From Parachlamydiaceae bacterium (GTDB taxonomy: Bacteria; Chlamydiota; Chlamydiia; Chlamydiales; Parachlamydiaceae), in contig JAUXSJ010000157.1 in NCBI GenBank assembly GCA_030679615.1, positions 1-10,893 of the forward strand: DNA of 10,893 bases, written 5' to 3'. The notes beneath the pieces were generated by a model. It was not told where the DNA came from and made no database searches. It saw nothing but the letters and a program-made list of their open reading frames with translations. Each line of letters begins with the position of its first letter. Within the stretch, counting starts at the first letter, position 1. Shown here piece after piece: positions 1 to 6,555 of the stretch. Both the position numbers and the translations under genes were made by a program.

Positions 1-197
1 TCGTATTCCCACAGTTCCTTCGTCACTGTGGGCTGTAATGGGAGTCGTCCTACGGACTCAAGAACAAATTAAAAAACACTTATAAAATTAAGAGAACCAT
101 TTCATCTTTGTTCTAGAGTCCGCAGGACGACTCCCATTACAGCACACAGTGACTGAGGAGCGAGTTTACGAGTGACGAAGGAACTGTGGGAATACGA
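1..197. repeat. Long imperfect inverted repeat (palindromic element), probably continuing left of the window
   Basis: The left arm (1-68) is the reverse complement of the right arm (107-197), with only a few mismatches around a 38-nt AT-rich spacer (69-106). The right arm is 23 nt longer because of an extra block at 154-176, bounded by two copies of AGTGAC (148-153 and 171-176). Each arm carries smaller hairpins: CCCACAGT (8-15) pairs perfectly with ACTGTGGG (25-32), and GAGTC pairs with GACTC nearer the spacer. The left arm starts at base 1, so the true outer boundary is not visible. No ORF inside looks real. It resembles a non-autonomous palindromic repeat such as a MITE or REP-type doublet; that assignment is inference. 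Confidence 0.85.
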
Positions 198-278
198 TAA
201 AAAAAGGCATAGAACTCGTCAGAGCGATTCAAAAACTATTCATAATCAAAAACATAGGAACTTATGGATAATAGGATG

Positions 279-410
279 GGCCCTGCCTTCGCTTTTTAAT
301 GATTCGGATATGCACACATATGCACTTATATAGATTGAATAGATTGAGTAGAAAATCACAACACATCATTAATATTCTCTATTGAAAAAAAGCGAAGGCA
401 GCGCCTTCGC
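279..410. repeat. Small MITE-like element with 19-bp terminal inverted repeats and a terminal hairpin
   Basis: Bases 279-297 and 387-405 are inverted copies matching at 18 of 19 positions; the shared core is CTGCCTTCGCTTTTT. The right end also forms its own perfect 8-bp hairpin, GCGAAGGC (392-399) with GCCTTCGC (403-410) around a 3-nt loop. The interior of about 90 bp is AT-rich and non-coding. It contains two copies of ATATGCAC (308-315 and 318-325) and a tandem pair of ATAGATTGA (330-347). I see no target-site duplication and no transposase. It could be a miniature transposable element or simply a structured intergenic repeat. Confidence 0.6.
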
Positions 411-474
411 ACTCCAAAAAGTATTATGTCATCTTGGTGATTAAACAAAAAAACCTAAAGTCGAAACTCTGTGA
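411..474. other. Short non-coding stretch after the left repeats
   Basis: This AT-rich sequence lies between the small inverted-repeat element and the second stop codon (475-477) of the interrupted minus-strand frame. I see no ORF, RNA or clear hairpin terminator in it. Confidence 0.5.
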
Positions 475-651
475 TCAGTGGTTAATTTTTACCCCATTGT
501 CGCTTAAGTTGATGAAAATGGTGTTACCTTTCATTCTATTTTCCATAAATTCTGATGAATGAACTATCAATGAATCATTCTTCGATAACAATCTTTTAAT
601 TACTATTGATAATTTTACATGAGTATTATATAGCCCCTTAACTTCAGGAAA
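475..651 (-). pseudogene. In-frame continuation of the orphan gene beyond its TAA stop
   Basis: Reading on from the TAA at 652-654 in the same frame, 58 further sense codons follow before TGA at 475-477. The peptide is protein-like, for example the stretches VKLSIVIKRLLSKNDS and NTIFINLSDNGVKINH, with mixed hydrophobic and polar residues. In DNA this rich in A and T, such a long stop-free run directly behind a stop in the same frame is unlikely by chance. I read it as the detached C terminus of a once longer protein of about 390-410 residues, interrupted by a nonsense change. Stop readthrough, sequencing error and coincidence remain possible. No independent start codon or ribosome binding site is convincing. 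Confidence 0.45.
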
Positions 652-1638
652 TTATATCTTATATTTATCTAACTCATCATTAATTTTATTTCGTGCACAT
701 TCTAAAATTTTATTTATTTCATCAAATTTAAGAAGGTTTAACGGAATGGATTGTAATTTAAGATCTTTTTTAGCATTTATAAATATTTGAAGGTTTGATT
801 GATTGCTTCTAATATTTTTAATAAAATCTTCTATAGAATCATTTAAATTTAAGTCCTGAAATTGTTCAATAAGTATTGTTTGTTCGTTTAGATAGTTTTT
901 GATTTTGCTTTCTAAAAATTCTTTATGTTGCTTAATTTGATCTACAATGTTTTTATTATTTATAACATTAATATTATCAATAAAATCAATATCTTTAATT
1001 TTTTCTAAAAAATCAACTATTTTTAAACGAAGTAAATTTATTTCCTCTATTGTGGAATCGTCGTTTAAATTATCTAACTTGAAACTTAGCAGTGCATATT
1101 CATTATTAGTTTCTTTAATTTTATTCTGTTGTGATTCTATAATTTTATCACGTTCAATTAAATCATTCATTTCTTTATTATTAATTGGATCTATTAATTG
1201 GTGATTTAATTGATTAATTTGATTTAAATCAAAATCATTATTATTGATTAACCCAAAACCACTATTATAGAAATCTTCAGTAAATGCACTAACTACTGTT
1301 TGATTTTGTTTATTAATTAGTTTATTAATATTTTTAATCTTTTCAGAAAATTCATTTCTGTATAAAAGTTCTTCACTCAAATTTTTTATTTTATTATATA
1401 TAGGATTATCTATATTAGTGCCATAATGATTAATAATATCAAAAGCAAGTCTATTATTATACCAATGACCATCACCAAAACATTTGTTTTTTAACCGATA
1501 GAAAATCATTCCTAAATTTTTTATTTTAAGAATTAAGTGGTCAAAAAGATTTTTTGGCGCAAATTCTAGATGATCTTTTGGACCTAATAATTTTATAGCT
1601 AGTTCAACATTATATGTGTTATTCATCAATCTAATCAT
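652..1638 (-). CDS. Hypothetical AT-rich, coiled-coil-forming orphan protein (possibly truncated)
   Basis: I do not recognise this family. The protein is rich in Asn, Ile, Lys and Leu. From roughly the middle to the C terminus it is made of charged, heptad-like helical stretches such as IESQQNKIKETNNEY and IEDFIKNIRSNQSNL, which suggests coiled coil. No signal peptide or clear membrane segment is visible. The N-terminal third has a more globular look, with a Gly/Trp/Tyr patch FGDGHWYNNRL. I chose ATG at 1638 because AAGGG (1643-1647) lies 4 nt upstream. The frame also has a GTG at 1701, with only AGG 3 nt ahead, giving 349 instead of 328 residues. G+C is visibly far below that of the gyrase operon, consistent with relaxed selection or foreign origin. 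The same frame continues past the TAA at 652-654 for 58 codons, so the gene may be broken. A role as a symbiont effector is possible but unsupported. Confidence 0.6.
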   Translation of the reverse strand: MIRLMNNTYNVELAIKLLGPKDHLEFAPKNLFDHLILKIKNLGMIFYRLKNKCFGDGHWYNNRLAFDIINHYGTNIDNPIYNKIKNLSEELLYRNEFSEKIKNINKLINKQNQTVVSAFTEDFYNSGFGLINNNDFDLNQINQLNHQLIDPINNKEMNDLIERDKIIESQQNKIKETNNEYALLSFKLDNLNDDSTIEEINLLRLKIVDFLEKIKDIDFIDNINVINNKNIVDQIKQHKEFLESKIKNYLNEQTILIEQFQDLNLNDSIEDFIKNIRSNQSNLQIFINAKKDLKLQSIPLNLLKFDEINKILECARNKINDELDKYKI

Positions 1639-1701
1639 AAAACCCTTGTTTTTATAAATTATTTTAAATTCATTTGCTTTTTTTATATAATAGATTAACA
1701 C

Positions 1702-1883
1702 TAACCTAAATTATTTACAAAAAAAAATTTTTTACCAAGTTATATAATACAATTTTGCAATTGTATATTTTTAAGTAATTTAAAATTTTTAATATTTTAA
1801 CAATAAAAAATTTTTATGATTCATATAAAAAAAATATGTTATTAACACCAAACATCAAAATGCTTATAAATTATTTATGGTTA
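1702..1883. other. Extremely AT-rich intergenic stretch with a perfect 8-bp hairpin
   Basis: Almost pure A/T runs lie upstream of the orphan gene. ATACAATT (1747-1754) pairs perfectly with AATTGTAT (1759-1766) around the loop TTGC and is followed on the plus strand by ATTTTT. It could act as a weak terminator or a protein-binding palindrome. No promoter with good -35 and -10 boxes at proper spacing could be assigned to the orphan gene, because TATA-like words occur throughout. Confidence 0.4.
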
Positions 1884-2058
1884 GAGCGACACGAATCGCG
1901 ATAGCGATGGAAGCACTTAGCCTCATGCAAATGAAGAGTCGATAGACTCGAATGCAGCTTGAGGTTAAATGACTCAACACAATCGAGCAGTGTAACTGCG
2001 ACAGGGTTCCCTAGAATGAGATGAACTTAGAGACACGTGGATGAGAAAGGACGACATT
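1884..2058 (+). mobile_element. Structured RNA-like segment, probable relic of a group II intron 5' domain
   Basis: This segment is clearly richer in G+C than its flanks and contains a chain of clean hairpins. ATCGC/GCGAT is at 1895-1908 with loop GATA. An outer CCTCATGCA pairs with TGCA and TGAGG between 1921 and 1964 and encloses GAGTC/GACTC (1936-1949, again loop GATA). GCAGT/ACTGC is at 1987-1999. Downstream comes a stretch ending in ACACGTGGATGAG (2033-2045). The order of hairpins, and words such as CACGTGGAT followed by A/G-rich sequence, resemble domain I of bacterial group II introns. GAGCG (1884-1888) could be a decayed GUGYG 5' end. There is no reverse transcriptase ORF, and no domain V or VI before holB, so it would be a 3'-truncated, immobile remnant. 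The family assignment comes from pattern memory, not from an alignment. It could instead be another structured RNA. Confidence 0.4.
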
Positions 2059-2112
2059 TTAAATTGAGGCAACTATGAGATAACATTTAATATATTTACA
2101 GTAAACAGATTG
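2059..2112. other. Spacer downstream of holB, no gene seen
   Basis: This AT-rich spacer lies between the end of holB (TAG at 2113-2115, minus strand) and the structured segment. No hairpin followed by a T-run is visible in the holB direction, so no intrinsic terminator for the replication operon can be named here. Confidence 0.4.
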
Positions 2113-3234
2113 CTAACTTCGCACACCATGCACTTTTAAGAAAAGAGTTTCTAAGACTATAGAAAACGATGTTGATCGCTGCAAGGATAATTGAGCTTCC
2201 TCTACAAAACTGTAAATATCTTTTAATGAGCATTCTTTTTGCGTTTTTAACGCTCTCACCAAAGCTTCATGGTAATCTCGATTCTTCAAATGAGTGATTT
2301 CTCCACCCAACTTAAGGACTTCCTTATCTCGAAACCATGCCAGAAAATCATCAAATATACTTTTTGCTTCTTGCATGGTCACTAAAGAAATCACCCCTTC
2401 TAATTCTTTCTCCATCATTTCTAACTGATGGAGCGAAAGATGAACTTTAGGAATAGCTTTCAACTCTTCTTTAGCTGCATTTTCTATTTGAAGTTTGATT
2501 TCTTCAACTCGATCATTAAGACTCTTTACCTTTTCTTGTAAGTGACGATAATGATCTAATGGACATGCGGCTAAAAAATTCAATAGTTCTTTACGTATCG
2601 GATTTTCTCCTTGCTCCACCAAACGGATTGCTCGTTCAATGGATCCTTCTGCTTTTATTGCTATCTCTTGCGCTTCAGAATCAGATATTGAATGTTTTTC
2701 TTGTAAAATCTTTGTGATTTCATTAACAGATAAAGATTGAAAATGAACGACACGGCATCGAGATAACAGCGTAGGAATTAATATCGATGAAGATCGACTC
2801 AAAAGAATAATTAATGTTCTTGGCGGAGGTTCCTCAAACGTCTTTAACAATGCATTCGCACTGTAACTCAACATTCGGTCTGCTTCATGAATAATAAATA
2901 CCTTCCACTCAGCTTCGAAAGGTGGATAATTCACCTCTTCACCTAATTGACGCATGGATTGAATGGAATGCATGCCCAGTTTACCTTCAGGACGATAAAC
3001 GTGAATATCCGGATGTACACCATCCTGAATTTTTTTTAATTGAGATTCAGCCATAAGACCTTGTCCCATTATTTTGGCTGCTAAGACCATAGCAAACAAG
3101 CTTTTTCCAATTCCTTCAGTACCCACAAACAAAAGAGAATGACCAATTTTTTGTTTGTTCACCATGCTCGTCAATTGTTGTTTGATCTTTTCATTTCCTT
3201 TAATCTGATCAAAATCTGTTGGAAATAGACTCAT
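2113..3234 (-). CDS. holB: DNA polymerase III clamp-loader subunit delta' (HolB-like AAA+ protein)
   Basis: Predicted clamp-loader ATPase-fold subunit that helps place the beta sliding clamp on primed DNA in the cytoplasm. Visible motifs are an intact Walker A GTEGIGKS (residues 38-45), a Walker B-like VFIIHEAD (112-119), the conserved NALLKTFEEPP segment and an SRC motif (about 158-160). The four-cysteine zinc cluster usual after Walker A in delta' and gamma/tau is absent. At 373 residues it is longer than E. coli delta' (334). The extra length lies in a charged, helical, probably coiled-coil C-terminal half (about residues 235-300). Its ATG overlaps the tmk stop as ATGA, implying translational coupling. 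Chlamydial homologues have also been labelled gamma/tau (dnaX-like); the position after tmk, as in many tmk-holB pairs, favours delta'. Confidence 0.85.
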   Translation of the reverse strand: MSLFPTDFDQIKGNEKIKQQLTSMVNKQKIGHSLLFVGTEGIGKSLFAMVLAAKIMGQGLMAESQLKKIQDGVHPDIHVYRPEGKLGMHSIQSMRQLGEEVNYPPFEAEWKVFIIHEADRMLSYSANALLKTFEEPPPRTLIILLSRSSSILIPTLLSRCRVVHFQSLSVNEITKILQEKHSISDSEAQEIAIKAEGSIERAIRLVEQGENPIRKELLNFLAACPLDHYRHLQEKVKSLNDRVEEIKLQIENAAKEELKAIPKVHLSLHQLEMMEKELEGVISLVTMQEAKSIFDDFLAWFRDKEVLKLGGEITHLKNRDYHEALVRALKTQKECSLKDIYSFVEEAQLSLQRSTSFSIVLETLFLKVHGVRS

Positions 3235-3914
3235 ACTGGATTCTTCATGGGTGAAATCGAAAAATGTTTTTCGATAATGGAAGTTGCCTCTTGTAAAACA
3301 ACATTTTTTGACTGATTAGCATCAATTTTAACAATACGTTCTGGATCTGCTTTTGCTAAATCATCAAAAATGGATTTAATCGTTTGATGAAAAGATAGAT
3401 GTTCCGACTCAATACGATCCAACTCACCAGAAGCGGCATTTTCTTTTTGAGTGGATTTAGCACGATTTAATCCCACTTCAGGTTTCACATCTAAATAAAG
3501 AGTAAGATTCGGCTTAGTTTCACCACACGCCATTTGACATAAATGCTGTACGTATTCAATGCCTAATCCCCTTGCTCCGCCCTGATAAGCAATCGTTGAC
3601 TCATTAAAGCGATCACAAAGAACAACCTGCCCTTTTGCAAGAGCAGGTTGAATTTTTTCATAAAGATGTTGTGATCTTGCAGCCAAAAACAAAAACAACT
3701 CTGCTTGATCGCTCATTTTAAAAGATGAATTTTGTTCCAACAACCAATTTCGAATCGTTTCTCCAAGAAGAGTTCCACCTGGTTCACGTGTCATCAAAAC
3801 TTCATAACCATAACTAACAAAATAATCTGCTAATTTTTGCATTAATGTCGTTTTGCCTGAACCTTCTCCCCCTTCCAAGGTAATGAAAAGTCCATTTGAA
3901 TGAACTTTACTCAC
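3231..3914 (-). CDS. tmk: Thymidylate kinase (dTMP kinase)
   Basis: Phosphorylates dTMP to dTDP with ATP, the step that commits thymidine nucleotides to dTTP and DNA synthesis; cytoplasmic. The P-loop GGEGSGKT is at residues 15-22, the TREPGG substrate-binding motif at 42-47, and the catalytic DR of DRFNESTIAYQGG at 101-102. The LID segment reads GELDRIE, preceded by a short lysine/asparagine-rich insertion. The length, 227 residues, is slightly above the usual 205-215. The start is GTG, chosen because AGAGG (3921-3925) sits 6 nt upstream. The nearby ATG at 3916 is followed at once by TGA and cannot be used. The gene begins 10 nt after gyrA ends and shares a 4-nt overlap with holB, so the three form one transcription unit. 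Confidence 0.95.
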   Translation of the reverse strand: MSKVHSNGLFITLEGGEGSGKTTLMQKLADYFVSYGYEVLMTREPGGTLLGETIRNWLLEQNSSFKMSDQAELFLFLAARSQHLYEKIQPALAKGQVVLCDRFNESTIAYQGGARGLGIEYVQHLCQMACGETKPNLTLYLDVKPEVGLNRAKSTQKENAASGELDRIESEHLSFHQTIKSIFDDLAKADPERIVKIDANQSKNVVLQEATSIIEKHFSISPMKNPV

Positions 3915-3924
3915 ATCCTACCTC

Positions 3925-6546
3925 TTAGTTTTCTTCATCTTCGTCATTATCTTCTTCATTATCTGCTTCGATTTCTTCTTCTAAATCATCGATGACTTCT
4001 TCAGATAAATCTTCTGAATCTTCAGAATCTTTTAAGTTGGTCACTTCATTTGCTTGCAATGGAGCTTCAGAATTTTCAGAGTTTGAATCCGTCGGTTCGT
4101 CTGCTTCAGTTCCCTCTAGCTTTTGAATTGCAACTAAGTAGTCGCCTTCTTTCAAGTTCGCTAATTTAACACCTTGTGTTGCTCGACCCATCACGCGAAG
4201 ATCACGCATGCTAATACGGACAGCTTGACCCGAATTAGACATCATGACCATTCCATCGTTGTCAGTGACACAAAGAGCTCCGATTACATTTCCATTACGC
4301 TCGCTTGTAATAATGGATCGAACTCCAACGCTACCACGATTTGTTTGACGGAAGCTTTCAACATCTGTTCTCTTTCCAAATCCGTTTTCACAGACGACAA
4401 GAATCGATTCATCTCCATTAACCACTTCACATCCAACAATAAAGTCATCGTTATCTTTTAAGTTTGCCCCTTTCACCCCTCGAGCTGCTCGTCCCATTGC
4501 ACGTACTTTACTCTGGTCAAATCGTATTGCCATTCCTAAATGAGTAAAGAGCATCACTTGTTGTGCTGGACGAACCATGCGAGCGGCAATGAGTTCATCT
4601 CCCTCATCGATATCTAAAGCAATAATCCCTTTACGACGTGGATTACTAAATTCTTGCAACAATGTCTTTTTAACAACTGCTTTACGCGTTGCCATTAAAA
4701 TGCATCCCTCTTCTTCAAAAGAAGACACTTTTAAAATCGTTGCAATTTTTTCTTCAGGACGTAAATCTTCTAATAAATTGATGAGTGGCTTACCTTTCGA
4801 TTTTCTTCCTGTTTCAGGAATTTGCCAAACTTTTAACCAATAACAACGTCCTAAAGTCGTGAAAATCAATAAGTAATCGTGTGCAGAAGCAACATATAAT
4901 CCTTTTATTGCATCATCTTCACGCTTCGCTTGCATTCCGGACACACCTTGTCCACCACGTCTTTGTTCCCTAAATGTGTCAACAGGCATCCTTTTGATAT
5001 AATCGTCTTGAGAAATGGTAATAATGACCTTCTCATTTGCGATTAAATCTTCCATTTGCATTTCAGTTTCTGCAGCAATAATCTGGGTCTTTCTCAATGA
5101 TTTATGGTGTTTTTGAATTTCTGTTAACTCTTCACGAATAATATCTCTCACCATCGCTTCGCTTGCTAAAACCGCTCGCAAATGATCAATTTTCTTGAGA
5201 AGTTCTTGATATTCAGCATTAAGTTTATCTCTTTCCAATCCTGTTAATTGATACAATTTCAATTCAAGGATGGCATTCGCTTGACGCTCTGTAAATTCAA
5301 AACGACTCATCAAATGAGTGCGGGCTTCATCACGATTATTACTTGCACGAATCAACTTGACGACTTCGTCTAAATGATCGATGGCTTTTAAATAACCTTC
5401 TAAAATATGCGCACGCGCTTCAGCCTTATTCAATTCAAATCGTGTACGTCGACGAACCACTTCAATTCGATGATCAATCCAAGCTGAAATCATATGCTTA
5501 ATGGTCATTAAACGTGGCAGCCCTTTATCCAGAGCTAACATGTTACAACCAAAAGTGATCTGAAGATCAGTGAATTTATAGAGCTGATTAATAACAACTT
5601 CAGGAATTTCTGCGCGCTTCAATTCGATCACAATGCGCATTCCGTCCTTATCAGATTCATCACGAAGATCAGAGATTCCAGTAATCGTTTTCGCATTAAT
5701 TAACTCAGCAATATTTTCTATCAAACGTGATTTATTGACGTTGTAAGGAATTTCATCGATGACGAGACGAAGGCGCTCTGATTGCCCCTCCATTTCTTCC
5801 ACACGAATCACACCACGCAACATGACCTTTCCGCGACCTGTATGATAGGCCTCACGAATTCCACGATACCCACAAATGATTCCACCCGTTGGAAAATCTG
5901 GACCAGGCATTACCTTCATGATATCATCGACACTCGTCGTAGGATCATCTAGTAACAATAAAGTTGCTTTGATTAGTTCATTGAGATTATGAGGGGGAAT
6001 ATTTGTTGCCATTCCGACAGCAATACCGGAAGAACCATTACATAGTAGATTTGGAAATTTAGCAGGGAAAACAGTAGGTTCATTTTTCGTTTCATCGTAG
6101 TTAGGCACCATGTCAACAGTGTCTTTATCCAAGTCATCCATTAACTCGACTGAAGCAGCTGTTAAACGTGCTTCTGTATAACGCATCGCTGCAGCTGGAT
6201 CACCATCGACAGATCCAAAGTTTCCTTGACCATCAATCAAATTATAACGCATCACCCACTTCTGAGCCATTCTGACTAAAGTAGGATAAATAACAGCCTC
6301 ACCATGTGGGTGAAAGTCACCAGATGTATCACCGGAAATTTTAGCGCATTTACGATGCTTTCCATTTGGACTCAAATTAAGTAAACGCATCGCATAAAGA
6401 ATCCTTCGTTGTGAGGGTTTTAATCCATCACGAACATCAGGAAGGGCTCGAGAAATAATGACAGACATGGAATAGCGTAAATAGCTTTCCTTCATTTCGT
6501 CTTCAACATTACGCGGAATAATCACTTCATTTTCAGTATAGGACAT
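3925..6546 (-). CDS. gyrA: DNA gyrase subunit A
   Basis: Breakage-reunion subunit of gyrase; with GyrB it introduces negative supercoils and relieves strain ahead of replication forks. The N-terminal winged-helix/tower part carries the active-site tyrosine Y123 in AAMRYTEARL. The GyrA box QRRGGQG (528-534) marks a true gyrase rather than topoisomerase IV, followed by the beta-pinwheel repeats (for example MGRAARGVKG and MGRATQGVKL). The length, 873 residues, matches E. coli (875). In the quinolone region the sequence is HPHGEAVIYPTLV, so the residues equivalent to E. coli Ser83 and Asp87 are Ala84 and Pro88. The last 65 residues (809-873) form an acidic tail with about 30 Asp/Glu. Start ATG has AGAGG 6 nt upstream (6553-6557), and this site overlaps the gyrB stop codon. 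Confidence 0.98.
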   Translation of the reverse strand: MSYTENEVIIPRNVEDEMKESYLRYSMSVIISRALPDVRDGLKPSQRRILYAMRLLNLSPNGKHRKCAKISGDTSGDFHPHGEAVIYPTLVRMAQKWVMRYNLIDGQGNFGSVDGDPAAAMRYTEARLTAASVELMDDLDKDTVDMVPNYDETKNEPTVFPAKFPNLLCNGSSGIAVGMATNIPPHNLNELIKATLLLLDDPTTSVDDIMKVMPGPDFPTGGIICGYRGIREAYHTGRGKVMLRGVIRVEEMEGQSERLRLVIDEIPYNVNKSRLIENIAELINAKTITGISDLRDESDKDGMRIVIELKRAEIPEVVINQLYKFTDLQITFGCNMLALDKGLPRLMTIKHMISAWIDHRIEVVRRRTRFELNKAEARAHILEGYLKAIDHLDEVVKLIRASNNRDEARTHLMSRFEFTERQANAILELKLYQLTGLERDKLNAEYQELLKKIDHLRAVLASEAMVRDIIREELTEIQKHHKSLRKTQIIAAETEMQMEDLIANEKVIITISQDDYIKRMPVDTFREQRRGGQGVSGMQAKREDDAIKGLYVASAHDYLLIFTTLGRCYWLKVWQIPETGRKSKGKPLINLLEDLRPEEKIATILKVSSFEEEGCILMATRKAVVKKTLLQEFSNPRRKGIIALDIDEGDELIAARMVRPAQQVMLFTHLGMAIRFDQSKVRAMGRAARGVKGANLKDNDDFIVGCEVVNGDESILVVCENGFGKRTDVESFRQTNRGSVGVRSIITSERNGNVIGALCVTDNDGMVMMSNSGQAVRISMRDLRVMGRATQGVKLANLKEGDYLVAIQKLEGTEADEPTDSNSENSEAPLQANEVTNLKDSEDSEDLSEEVIDDLEEEIEADNEEDNDEDEEN

Positions 6547-6555
6547 AGTTTACCT

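Noticed and set aside
1..480. CRISPR array or phage attachment site
   Set aside because: The repeats are inverted pairs, not regularly spaced direct repeats, and no integrase or cas gene is present.
947..1204. 85-codon plus-strand ORF rich in Ser, Ile and Leu that looks like a membrane protein
   Set aside because: Complementary reading of the Asn/Lys-rich orphan gene; hydrophobic shadows are expected from such composition.
1884..2058. tRNA, tmRNA, RNase P or SRP RNA
   Set aside because: The hairpins do not form a cloverleaf, no CCA-type acceptor is present, and the conserved words of these RNAs are absent.
4174..4843. Plus-strand ORFs of 95 and 88 codons
   Set aside because: Antisense shadows of the GyrA beta-pinwheel coding region, with no ribosome binding site and no recognisable motif.
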